From assembly GCA_014706295.1 (NCBI GenBank), contig JACSVZ010000002.1:53602432-53666431 (forward strand): a stretch of DNA of 64,000 bases, in the 5' to 3' direction. This DNA comes from Lycocorax pyrrhopterus obiensis (lineage: Eukaryota; Chordata; Aves; Passeriformes; Paradisaeidae). The position numbers and the translations under genes were made by a program. Numbering within the stretch: the stretch's first letter is position 1; each line of letters begins with the position of its first letter. This document shows, piece by piece, positions 38,173-50,050 of the stretch. The notes beneath the pieces are model-generated. The model was not told where the DNA came from and made no database searches. It saw nothing but the letters and a program-made list of their open reading frames with translations.

Positions 38173-40744
38173 GTATAAATTTAATTTTAACTGTTAATAT
38201 ATGTAAATGTGGCTTCTTCATGAGTTCTGTTGTTTTTCTAATGTTGAAAATAGCATTAAGTGTTAGTAAACTGAAATAGAATTCTAGTTGCAAGGAAAGG
38301 AAAATGGTTCTAAAATAAATGTCTCCCCCTTAAAAAATATGCCTGATTCAACATATGGGCTGATGGCCCACTGAAGTCTTTCACTGATGTCAGCCATCAA
38401 TAGGTCAGTCAATGGCTTTCAGCTTCTCTGTATGGATTAACCTCACTGTGTCTTTGGGGCTGTTCTGATGAGCTCTCTAGATACATAATTTTGGAAGCAG
38501 GATGAGGTGCCCAAGAAGTCAGAGGAATTTGTCTTAGAGGTGTTTATTGAATTACTATTGTCTGTGTACAGATTTTTAAGTAATCAAGAATAAAAACCAG
38601 AAAATATATTAGAACCATGCTGATATGTTCTGTGATTTATAGAATGCCACCAATTATTGCATGTTCCCCAATTTAACTGTGTTACAGACCAGCCAGAAGC
38701 AGGGGAAGTTGATACAAAGTCTCTCAGCAAAACTGAAAATATCTTTCTAATAACAGAAAAAAGGAATGTCTACTTTTGTCTGTTCCAGCTATTCCTAACT
38801 TGTATTGCTTCTATTCCTATTTGTTTTTTCTTGGATTCTGCTCACTTTGTACTTTATTTCAGTCAGATCTTTTTCCTTGTCTTTTTGTACAGTGTCTCTG
38901 CAGCATGCTTAGATACTGATTAATGGGTACCCTGACTCAGAACACCTGGCTACAGCGAATTTTTCATTTAACAGAGGATAAGGCAGCAAAATTTAGGGCA
39001 TAGAGCCCTCTCATACTTCATTCTGCTGATCACATTTAAACAGCAATCTCATTCAGACTCCACCATGTAGGGGAAAACTGCATATGCACCTGATAATATA
39101 TATGTGCAGTTGTTGTTAGTTGTTTTCAGCTTGGGTCTCTCTAGTACCCCGCAGGTTTTACTTGATGTGTCACTTTGTTTTGTCTTAACTCTCCATGCTC
39201 CAGAATCCATAGGTATCTCCCTCTTTTTGTGAAAGAAACTGATAATGCTCTATGTATTTTTCTGTGGCCCTGCCTGTGGTTAATTATTTTCGCATGGAAG
39301 TCATAACCAACTTCCTGGTGTGGGAGTACTTTTGCTCTCTGTTTCTCTTGCTCTGTACATGTATGTATGTGTCTTGTATTGCAGAGCATTCATTCATTCA
39401 TAGCCTGTGTTCTGGTTGTTCTCTGCTTCCTTTGGTTTGTACTTACTGAGAAAGGAATGGTTGAAAGATGAAGGCTAAGAATTGAGATGAACGTAATAAG
39501 GGGAGATTAATGTTGGTGACTGCTGTAAGGCTTGTGTAGTCAGTGGTGAGAGCTGGAAGCGTGCACGACAGCCTATGACATGTAGACACCTTCATTAAGA
39601 TGGAGTAAATTGGTCCTGCAGGTATTTAGGTCTTTGATTTTTCTGGCAGTGTAGAAAAAAACCCTTGGACTGAGCACTGAACTTCTGGATGGGCCAATCT
39701 TCTCATTCACTCAAATGCCTGGTCTAGGACACATGTAAAAGTGGGTGCAAACAGCATGCCAGAAACCGGATAGCTATCCTAGGGATGAAAACATGTCCAG
39801 ATGTCAGTCTTGTCACCAAACTCTGAGGTGCCCACTGAATATATAAGCTATTCTTCCACTTTGTGGTTCACATCTTACATGACCAAATTTTCTTGTGGAG
39901 ATCTTGGTTTCCAGTTTACCTGTTACTAAAAAGGGATCTACCTGTGTTCAGGGCTTTTTAGAAGAACCTCATTGTTTCTGTCCACTTCCTGTGTCTGTGT
40001 TTGCTAGTCTCTAGAACATGCCTGAAGAGATAGGTTTATCTGTAGTCCCAGCTACCACATAGATGTTTTTCCCAATAAAACTTCCATTTAACTGTAGCAG
40101 AATGGATTCTTCTCAGACTAACTGATGTTACTTAATACCTTGATACACCTGTTCAGCATAAATCTCACATCCTGGTGTTTGAGCAAACTTGTGCTGAACT
40201 GAAAATAAGAATGTTGATGGAATGGTGGACAACATGTGTGGTATACTGTACTTAAGTGTACACAACTTACCAGACCCATGTGTAATCATGATACTGAGTG
40301 AATATATAGAAAAACCTCAAACAAAAAAACAAAGCAAAATATGCTGTTCCAGAAACAATAGTAGCCTTCAGGGATTGAATATGTATTTCTTTTTAAATAA
40401 TCTTGCCAAAAGGAATTTTTTCTCTTTTTCTTTTTATGTCTGTACTTGAATAAAAATTGAATTCATGGAAGGTGGCAGGATAGCACCAAAATACATAACC
40501 TTTCTGAAGGTAAGATATTGGAAGAAAGAGAGAGAGATTTAAGAGTTTCGAGGAGAACTTTGCTTTGCATGGCTGTTCTGCTCTTCTGTCAGCTGAGCCT
40601 AAGGTGACAAGTTGGTGACTCAAAAGGCTCTGGAGGAATGTTAAATGGTTATCATTATTTAATACTTGTGCTCTATTAAGTGACAGCCTCTACTTTGCAT
40701 CTTCAAAATGCTTTTCAAGCACACACTAGTTTTCAGGGCTGGAG

Positions 40745-40770
40745 GCTGTTCTTTTTTACAGGTAGGCCTT
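40745..40770 (+). other. Back-to-back splice acceptor/donor look-alike
   Basis: TTCTTTTTTACAG|GTAGGC has AG at 40760-40761 and GT at 40762-40763. The acceptor is good and the donor only fair. It is a possible recursive splicing point. Confidence 0.22.
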
Positions 40771-42390
40771 GAGGTCTTACTTTAATCCTGCAGTGAATCT
40801 GAGCTGGGGAGGAGTTACAGAGTTTCTACTTTCACTGGTCCCTACTTGCTCTTTGTGGTACAGAAACAGACTCAGATAGGTTGGCTCACTCTGGGGCTTG
40901 TGGCTGGTGGGCAGAAGTCCCCCTTTTACCTATGATAACTAAAGCTGTTCATTTAGAAGCTCTTTGATGAAACTGTTGGTATACAAACTATACAAATGGC
41001 TCCTGAAGTTCCCACAGGGCAGTCCTGCAACTTTTCTGCTGGTTGGGAGAAACCTAAACCGCCTTCATTTTGGTGCTGGCAGGGCTAAGTTATACTTCAT
41101 TTTTGGTATTCCCCCTGAATTAAATACCATTCTCTTATTCCAGTATCTTACTGTGGGCTTTACAGTTCTCACCAAGCACTGAAAACACTACTAAGCTTTC
41201 TGAAAACCTGAACTGGAATGTTCGAAAAACTAACCGCTAATACTGGCTAGGTTTGGGTTTGATTTGACTTTAGGGAACTATAACTTTAGGAAATCTACAA
41301 GTTGTGTATTTCAGTCTCTTCTGGGGAGCCCTACTCTTTTAGTCTTGGCTTTAATTATTGTGTACTCCTTCCTCTTAGGTTTGGTTCCTCCTGTGAGTTT
41401 TGTGACATAATCTGGACAGTTTTGCTTGCTTTGTTTTGCAGCTAACTTTCAAATTGCTGTAATCTTTCCAATGCTACATTATTATTTCAGCTTAGAATAT
41501 GTCTACCACACAATTGACATGCTTTATAATTAATACACATTTGTACTTAAAAACTAAATCCAAACAATGAAAGACAAGGACAAGATTTGATCATACAGCT
41601 ATGGAAAAAGCAGCAACACCTCAAACTTTACCATGTTAGATCTCTAATTTGTGTGTTTATTTATTATTTTTGTCATCAGATGGTCTTTCCTTCTTTACCT
41701 TGCTGGCATTGCAGTACAATAGTTATGCTTTAAACATATTTTAGAGAAATTGTAATTTTTGCAACACCTGTGAAATTGTCTCTTAGACCTCTTGCAACAC
41801 TGCTGTTGCCCCTTTATGTTGGAAGCAAATGTTAGCTCAGCAGAAACCAGAATGAGAATTTAAGACAGTTAAGGTACATTAAAGTCTTTATACTCATAAA
41901 TTCAGAATTTTTCACTTAAAGGGTTTGCATTTTTTATGAATAGACATTTAGTGTGTAAAAGTTGAATACATTCAGCACACAATGAAAAATATCTTTGTTA
42001 ATGAAGAAGTTGGGCTGCTAGAAAATACCCATAATACTAGGAAAATATCAAGTTATGGGACAGTAGTTGCACATTTTTGAAGCATGACCAAATAACATAT
42101 AATTCGAAGCATTTCCCTACCTCCTTGTTGTTTTTTCCCCCCTGGAACTGGGAGGAAATGGATACTACACACCCACCCATTCACAAAAATCCTGGCAGGA
42201 GGCCAGTTGCCCTCTCTCTCTTCATCCCTGAGCCAAGCTCCGGTCTCTTTTTCCCTTCTCCTTTCTTACTCCTCTTTGCAGTTGCTGCCTGCCAGATTTG
42301 TACCTATTTCAGAAACAAATGAGCTCTATGAGGCCTTCTCACAGAGGTTTCCTGGTATTGCTCATTATCCACACAGATCCTAAAACATGC

Positions 42391-42436
42391 ATTTATGCTC
42401 TGTTTTGTTGGGGATTTATGCTCTGGCTTGTTGGGG
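42391..42436 (+). repeat. 23-bp tandem duplication
   Basis: Two adjacent 23-base copies (42391-42413 and 42414-42436) begin ATTTATGCTCTG and end TTGTTGGGG, and differ at two positions. It is probably a recent slippage duplication and is followed by a T run. Confidence 0.85.
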
Positions 42437-42539
42437 ATTTTTTTTTTTTAGTTTGTACTTTATTTCCTGATTCTCCTTCAATTTTCTCGCTGTTCTTTTC
42501 TGTTGTTTCGAAGTGTCTGTATTGGTACAGGCTGCTGCC

Positions 42540-42850
42540 AGCAAGTGGTGGGGGAAAGGAGTTTAAAAAGCCCTTGCACACATCCGTATGCCAGATCTTT
42601 GCCAATACCTCTTCCCCAGCTGGTTTGGCAGCAAAAGTAATACCTGTTTATGGCGGCAGCGGCTGCTGCAACCACTCCAGATGCTGTGGCTGGAGCAGTG
42701 TGGCAGGATTTAAATGCACAGTCCCCCATGCCAGCGCCTGGGGCTTTGAGTCTGAAGCTGTCAAATGAAAAACAGTGTGTACTGAATTGTCCCCATGGTG
42801 ATTCTCAGCCGCCTTGGGAATGTGGGTTTTGGATCATGTCCAAAGTCTGA
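42540..42850. promoter_or_regulatory. Candidate GC-richer regulatory block
   Basis: The GC content and CpG frequency rise here (ATGGCGGCAGCGGCTGCTGC at 42652-42671), amid complex repeat-free sequence. Open frames of 70-156 codons occur on both strands but none resembles a known protein. A conserved enhancer is possible. A poly-C/poly-T tract follows. Confidence 0.22.
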
Positions 42851-42860
42851 TTTTATCCAA

Positions 42861-42889
42861 CCCCCCCCCCCCCCCCCCTTTTTTTTTTT
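42861..42889. repeat. Poly-C/poly-T tract (C18 T11)
   Basis: Eighteen C are followed directly by eleven T. It is an uninterrupted polypyrimidine tract, probably variable in length and unreliable in assembly. It could form triplex or i-motif structures. Confidence 0.9.
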
Positions 42890-44660
42890 CTTGTTTCCAT
42901 GATTGGGTTAACACCATATGAAGAGGCACTAGGATATTAAATAGAGAACATTGGCTTGAAAATCTCTTCCCAACAGACGCCTCTTCTATTTGACGGGCTG
43001 GAAACTCCCTGGCCCGCTTTAGCCCTCAGTCTGCTGAGGAGATGGTAAGGTATGATCTTCTACAGGAGAGTGAATATGTCCGTATATGTCAAAGAGTGCC
43101 TAGAACAGCAGAGCCCCACTCGAGGCGCTGGCTCTGATCACTGCTGCCTTGGGAGCATAACTGGAGCATTACTTTAGCATCCTGCAGGCCACAGCTGGGC
43201 TTGTGCCCACATACCTTGGGCTGGGGGGGTTAGCATGGAGCCTACATGTCCATTGCAGTCAGAAGTGTGTCTGCTGCTGGTGCTTGTGCCCAGCGGCGTC
43301 CCACCAGCTCAGGTGCTGATGCCGAGTGTGGCGGGCACCATGCAGGCTACCCCAGCTCCCGGCTCACTGCCTGAATAAACAGGACAGGTTGGTAGCTGCA
43401 ATGCCAGGGTTTATATTATCATAATTTATATTACCACAGCTCTGCTCTAGTGGGGACCTTGTGAACCAGACTGGGCAGACACAGTGCAGGCATGGCTTTG
43501 CTCATGTGGGTCAGCAGCTCCAGGCTTCTCATCCCACTCCACTGTCCCTGCTGTATTAGCAATGGCAGGGGGGCTGTGATGAGGGACAAGGAGAAGAGTG
43601 TTGCCAAAGCAGAGGAGGAAGACTGTGGCCTCTTTCTGCAGGAGGTAGTCCCTGTGATAGCTTAGCTGTACTTGGCATTTTTGGGCTGGAGGAGCATACC
43701 AGATAGTTGTGTGGCTTGTGCATGGGAGACTGCTCCCAGTCCTCAGCACAGCTTTGCTATTGTCTGATGTCTGCACATGCTGTTCACATCTCTTGCATGC
43801 AGGCAAAGCCTCAGTGGGCTGCTCTGTATATGTACCAAATGTCCCTACTCCTGGTAGACTTGTGCTTTCCTTAAAAAACTGAATATACATTGCAGCACTT
43901 AACAAGACTACTTTGGATTGGTTAAGTTCCTTCTTCTTCCAGGCCTCTTTCAGGCCCCCAAAAAGTCATTATATTCCAAGTCTGCTGTGTAGTTTGCTGG
44001 GTTTGTGTAAGCGAGGTGAGTAAACTGGGTTTTCAGAGATTTCAGTCTTACTGAGCAGCTTACAGCTGGCCATTGGTGCAATTCTGGTGTTATACACGTC
44101 CCCTTAACTTGCCTCTGGTTTCAGCAAGGTCTTCACAGTCCTCCATGAGCACGAGCTCAGTGCCAGAGAAGATGGAGTTTCCCTCCGTTCAAGGCACAGA
44201 GCTTCAAGCTGGGGATTTCTCTCTGCTGAGCTCACGTGCACAGGAGAAACGCCATCTGCCCGTGAGCCAAGTGCTTCAGTTAAGCATGAACTTAATTGGG
44301 GATTACTTACAGAGAGTTTGCTGCACCCCCTGACCTCTACCCTGTTATGTGCAGCTTGGGAGAGGAGGGAATGTGAGTCTCTTGTTTTCTCTCTAAGTCT
44401 GTGTCTGAAAAGGAAACTCTCCCTTGAATTTTTTTTTTTTAAAACGCAAATCCTATGCCAAACCCATAATCAGATACAAATAGGAATGAATGCCAGAAGC
44501 AAAAGCAGCCAAAGGGAGCTTTTCATCTCAAAAACAGCTTTCCCACCTGGCCAAGAAGTCCCTGCATGTGCCTGGCACAATGGGGCAGCCCTCCCTGAGT
44601 TGCCCATGAGGGCCTGCCTGGTGCTCAAATGTTGAGTGTCTTCTCCATTTAATCCTGGTT

Positions 44661-44706
44661 GTTGCTGCCTCACTTTGACCTTCTCAAAATCTTTCAGGTA
44701 AGTGGG
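44661..44706 (+). other. Candidate recursive splice point (zero-length exon)
   Basis: A pyrimidine-rich stretch ends in ATCTTTCAG (AG at 44696-44697), followed at once by a perfect donor GTAAGT (44698-44703). The joined word CAGGTAAGT is expected about 0.24 times per strand in 64 kb of random sequence, and with a preceding tract it is rarer still. Recursive splice sites of long vertebrate introns have this YnCAG|GTAAGT form. It sits about 28.7 kb into the 45.2-kb intron on the sense strand of GLI3. No conservation or RNA evidence is available here. Confidence 0.4.
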
Positions 44707-46285
44707 GAGGAAAGGCATGTACCTTTTGTCCCGAGGATTTACATGCTGCATCTGCCTGAAATGGAACTTCAGCCTGGGTGCTTTAGGAAGTAGCTCCATA
44801 GATTTCTGCCAGAAAAGGCCAGAGGCCAGCCTTTTGTGTGAAGGGGAAGATGGTAGATACTAGCCCTTCTGAAACAGCTTCTGTTAGTTTCAGCTTCTGC
44901 CATACCTCATCACAGGGTCATTCACTACATCCCAGTTAAAGTTGTTGGTGGTGATTGCCTCTGTTGTTGGTTTTCCCCAGGTTCTACCCATGATAATGGG
45001 TACGAAAAATAGTTTTCCACCTACTAACCTGTACCGGCTTTAACCATTTGGGAGTGTTCAGCAAGTTCTGGAGATCCATTTTGGTAAATTGAAGAAAATG
45101 TCAAATGTACTTGTTGCTGCTTTATAGCCCTGGTGGTGTTTATGCACAAGAAAGGGACAAGCCCCTCTTATGTGCTCTTCGTCTGCACTGAAAGGCGGCT
45201 TGTGCCACCGTTATTGTAAACATCAGTGAAGGGTTTCCATCTCGTTTTGACTAATGAGAATATGTCATCAAGAGGAATCTAGGAGCACAGGCTGTTGTTG
45301 ATCCCACTTGTTCACATTCCTCTATCAAGAAGGCTGCTGAACTCAAGCGTGATTGAGAGTCTCTCAAGGATGACCCTGGGCTTGGGCATCAAGTGAGAGG
45401 TCATTTTTTCCAAAGAGATGTCACCCCAAGTTAAACACTTGGAAAAGACAAGCCATGGTGATATCTCATAGAGCTAAAATAGAGACCTGGATTTCTTCAG
45501 CGAATGCTTGTTATGTATTTCACTCCTAAAAAAAGTGCATTCATAAGATGCTTATGTGAGTTGTTCCCTTTAGCTCATTTGAGATTTTTATTGCTGCAGT
45601 ATGGAACTAATTGCAGACTGCTCAAGTAAAGAGAGGAGCAGAAAAGACACTTCTTCTCTGTGTTTGTGTGTCAGAGGATGTGTGATTTCCTTTTCTCCGA
45701 ACTTCTTCCATGAAGACTGGACATTTGTGGCAAGAGGGTTTAATGGATTTGGAAGAAAAGCTGTGGTCTGTTGGCTGGTGCCTGAGATAGAGCTTAGATT
45801 AACTCTGGCACCTTGAACCACCAGCCCCACAGAACAATGTGCTGTTTGGATAGGCATAACTTTTTTCAGCTACTAGCTGAATGTGCTAGGGAACAAAAAA
45901 CTGCAACAGAGGACTCGCTGGAATGTTGTAAAAAACTGCAGAAGTGGTCTGGTTTAACTTGAAGATTGGGGAATGGCATAATAAAAATAAATTGTTTCTC
46001 CCCTTCTTGTATTAGAAAAGCCTCAGGCCATAAACGTCTTGAAAGAAATGGATTTTTATTTTTCTTCCACCCTTCTGAGTGGATCAGAGTTGCTTGAAAA
46101 AAATCATACTGTACCTAAACCACAAGAGCAGCAGGGTTTGGAGTCCTATTTTTAGTGTCAATAAGTCAACTGGCTTGGTATGCTGGGAAATTCCCAACTC
46201 CTGGCACCTAAAGGTTAGTATTATCAGCTCTCCAAGAATTGGTTTAGAAGATATGTTAGTTCCATTAGGTCAGCTTGTGTTATCC

Positions 46286-46340
46286 ATTGTAATAATAATA
46301 GTAAATGTATTGCTTGTATTATTGTAGCACCTAAAAGAGC
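46286..46340. repeat. Possible relic of an ancient amniote repeat
   Basis: AATAATAATAG is followed by TTGTATTATTGTAGCACCTA at 46313-46332. This resembles a phrase common in old repeats of turtles, crocodilians and birds (TTGTATTA..TAGCGCCTAGGAGCC). The match is short and recalled from memory. Confidence 0.25.
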
Positions 46341-48169
46341 TATGAATGTAATTTTCTTTAGTTCATGCTGAAACTTAGGTTTTTTATTTCCACTTTAAAC
46401 CTGAATTCAGCCTTTCCACTAAAATTCTCAGAAAGGATCTTTCTGCCTCATGTCTTTTAGTAAGCAATCTTTTAAGACAATAATCTGGGTATATAAGGAG
46501 AATTTAGAAGAATTCTCAACTCTTAATAGGACAAAAATTAACCTGTGTACAGGAAGCATCTACATAGCCAAATAAAAAAAACATTGAAATATGAAGAGCA
46601 ATTCTGGTATGGACCAAAACCTCTGCAAACAACTTTACAGGTAATCACAGTTAAAATGCAGAGATTTTAATGCCAACAGATACCATTTGTGACATGGATG
46701 CACTATCCTGCCGTCTCCAAGTATCTAGGTGTTCAGAATAATAACTTTGTGTATGTGATCATGCACAACACATACATACCAACTGCAAGATCCTGTCTGT
46801 ACCTACATACCTGCTCATGTATGGGTTTTTTATATCTTTTTATTTGCTCACAGGTTATGAAACCTGGAAGTTTCTCATTTTCCAGCTTTTCTCTGCAACC
46901 GTAACAGCTGGAAACATATGTGTGGTTTTTGGGTTTTTTTTCCTCTTAAATGAAAGCTGAGATTCTTACTTAGTGACGTCTGAAAATACTGGAGCTTTGA
47001 AAAAAACTCCAGTTTTTTTCTGAAAAGAAAAATAAGAGTTACGATAAAATCACAAGAGCTAGCTATGCTGACTGCTGAAATTAATGATAAAACAATTCTG
47101 ACTTAGTGGGACTTCATTTTGCCCTGAGAATGGAAATAACTGAAAAGTATATTTCGGGTCACTGCAGGGTTAAAGTTACAGTTGCTGAGGTATCCTAGCC
47201 TTCAAGTCCATATTTGATAAGACTTGATCCCCCATAATAAAAATGTTATCTGTTCCTCTCCTCTTAATATGATAGTTGGAATCACTTCGGCACTCTCACA
47301 GCTTGTGAGTCCTCACCATACAGCCAGGTGTAGTGTGTCCCTGTTTACAAACTTTCTGAAGGATATTTAGATTTTTGGTTGTTTCTTTTTTGCCTGAGAA
47401 TTGATTTAAGAGCATATGGATAGTTGATAATTTATTTTTGAAGGTTATGGGAAAGTTTTGGGCTTACTAGGGTTCTGTGCTTTATGACTGATGCAGAGAT
47501 GCCATCCCTGTAGCTTGCTGTGATCACTCTGATGATGACAGTAGTGATGAACACGGTGAAAGTGCCCTTCCTTGTAGCAAGCTGCCTTGTGTCCTTCCCC
47601 TCAAATGCGCAAATGACAGTATTTCATTTAAAGTTCTTCAGCTGGCATGAAACTGTTCTAAGCTTTGTTTGTCTCTTGAAGGTGCATTCCCAGCTCAGCA
47701 GTGAGTGTCCCCAGGAATCACATGGATGTGAGAAGGGGAGAGTGGAGAGAAGAGACTCCTAGCACAGGCTGCCTTCCATTGCCTCTCCTCTGTGTCCAGT
47801 TGTCTTTTTTCTCCCTTCACCTTTCGTACTTGTTTCTGGGGTATATATGTTTCTCTTATATCCCAGTTGTGTGCTTCTGAGGCATTTGAATTGCTGTGTG
47901 TATTTTGTCCAGAAGGAATTAGCTTAGTGCTTTATCTGGTGATTTGTTGGCTATGCAGTTTTCTCACTCTTTTGTGCAGCTCTTTGATGTGTGCTAGTTT
48001 AACAACTCAGTTAAAAAACGATGGAGGTGCAATAACCTTTTCATTGCTAAGGGTAAAACTTGCTGCCCTTTGTGTAGCCAAATACACCGAAGCAGGCTAC
48101 CAAACAGCACTGCTTTTCCAGTTTAACAGGTTTAGCTGATGTTACTGGTTTGCCACCGAGTTTATTACG

Positions 48170-50050
48170 GTTTCATAACTCACCAGGGCTGGCAGCAAGT
48201 GTTTTGGCTTTTCTTTCTCTGCCTGTGCAGCGGTAGTGATAGTCATCAGGGCTCTCAGCCCTGCAGATAATCTCTTCAGGTTATCATTTACTTGCAAACA
48301 GTCATGTGAAGTATTTGTGGAAAGGCTTTTGAAGTGGCATTGCAGGCGGATGCTGCCCGGAGCTGCAGAGCAGGCGGTGTTTACACAGGGGCAGAGGATT
48401 TCTCTGCCCGGTGTGGTTCTCCTCAAGTGCTCGTATTCTGTGGCTACACTGTTTGCCTTTCTAATGAAGTGAACTGTTTGTTTGAAATATGTGGTAGAAG
48501 GTATTTAAACAGAGACTAAAGTAAACTTTAGGGCTGTTCACATAAGCCGTACATATCTGGTTTGTGAAATGAAGGAAAACAATTTGGCTGCAGCTTACCT
48601 CTGGGAAGGGCAGTTGGGAACTGTTTAAACAACGAACCGGGCTGCAGCGGATGTTGCTGCAGCCTCTTACAGGCCTTTAGTGATGACTGCTGCTCATGTA
48701 GGCATTCTTCAGGGTGCTGCCTCGATGGAGAGTTCAAAATTGCTGTCGTTATTTAAAAGGGGGATTTATTCATTAGCTGAGAAAACTTGGGTACATTCAT
48801 ATTTGATTAAAACCATCCCAATTAGACAATGGACTGTTGAGAGCCAACATATGCTATTGCCTTTATAACGTCATTAGTAACCCAGAGTCCCCACTTTGAA
48901 ATAAGATCGTGCCCGAGTACGCAGACATCTGTTTCTGCCTAGCTGCATGGAGGTCAGCAGCATAACTTAAACTGCTAATCCTCATTGTGGAGAGGGGAAC
49001 AGGAATCTGAGGAAGGTAGGAACAAATGAACTCGGATCCCGCTCCTGGCAAGGCATGAGGTATTGATGGCGATACAATGCCTGGAACATGCTCTGCAGAG
49101 CTCTGGCAGTAAGTTTCTGCCTAACCACAAGCAGAAGTTCAGAGAGCAAAGGAGGGCTGGGTGAAGTGAAACTCTCTGTGGTTAAGGCATTTCAGTTCGT
49201 CTCAGAGAACCTCACTGCTGCTCCTGGCTCCGTCACAGTTGTGCCTGATGGGAGTGTTAGTCGGCTGCAGCACAACATTTCTCAACAATGACTGGCGAAA
49301 CAGAGACCTTGATTATGGGGAGTGCTTTTCACCCCCTGTCATAGCATAGAACAATTAAAACCGGGCATGTGGGGACTTCAGGAGCAGAGATTTCCAGCCC
49401 TGTCCAATAGAGACCATATGTTTCCATCCATCATTTATATTTTTTGGCAGGGAAGAAAGCACCACGTTGGTTGGGACTACAATGCCACATCCTCTGGCAT
49501 TGTTTCTCTGCTCATTCTCCTTGGGAGCAAGGGGAGTCACAACACTTCAGACTCCTTGGGTTCAGCATAGAGATTAAAACAAACAAAAAGTCCTTATGCT
49601 CCCGGAGTGCAATAAATATGCTAGAATTTCAATGGGATCCAAACAAGCGACAATAGTAGCATTAAGAGCTGGCAAATCCTTTGATGTTATTGACCAGAAA
49701 AGGACTGTTGTGGTCTCTGTCATGAACATTTAAACTTTTGACCTCCAACCTTTGTGTTAAATGGCTTTTCCATATGGAGGGTTACTATACCTCTCTCACT
49801 GCCACTGCATTTAGTAGAGCATCAAACACTTCACTGGCGGGAAACTGATGCTTAATGCGCTGGAAAAGGTCCAAGATTGCCAGAGGGCGGGACTGAAGAA
49901 AACTGTCATCCATTCTTCTGCTGAAGTGTAAATGAAGTCCCCTGTTTTCCTATAGCCTGATTACATCTGAACTCCGCACAGAAACGTGGAAGAGAGGATT
50001 GTGTCTCAGTGGACAGGAGACAGACATCTTAAGTTACTTTTACCACCACC
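48170..50050. promoter_or_regulatory. Candidate cluster of conserved enhancers
   Basis: This 1.9-kb region has more CpG than its surroundings, high complexity and no repeats. It carries CAATTAG next to SOX-like ACAATGG (48830-48842), an E-box CATATG (48848-48853) and a CRE-half plus homeodomain word CGTCATTAG (48869-48877). ACTACAATGCC (49476-49486) resembles the ZNF143 core and GGCGGGAAA (49836-49844) resembles an E2F site. Overlapping open frames on both strands are typical of GC-richer non-coding DNA and show no protein features. GLI3 intronic enhancers are established in tetrapods, but which, if any, this is cannot be named without alignment. Confidence 0.4.

Noticed and set aside
38610..38650. 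CR1-like terminus (TTCTGTGATTTATAGAATG)
   Set aside because: The adjoining CR1 phrase (GGTCCCTTCCAAC) is missing. The match is too short to call.
43447..43905. 152-codon minus open frame
   Set aside because: It lies in a GC-richer intron region where stops are rarer, with no family features and no exon signals.
44107..44333. Possible cryptic exon after TCTGGTTTCAG near 44125 with an open frame
   Set aside because: The frame is short and unrelated to GLI3, and exons 3 and 4 already join in the conserved protein. Chance is the better reading.
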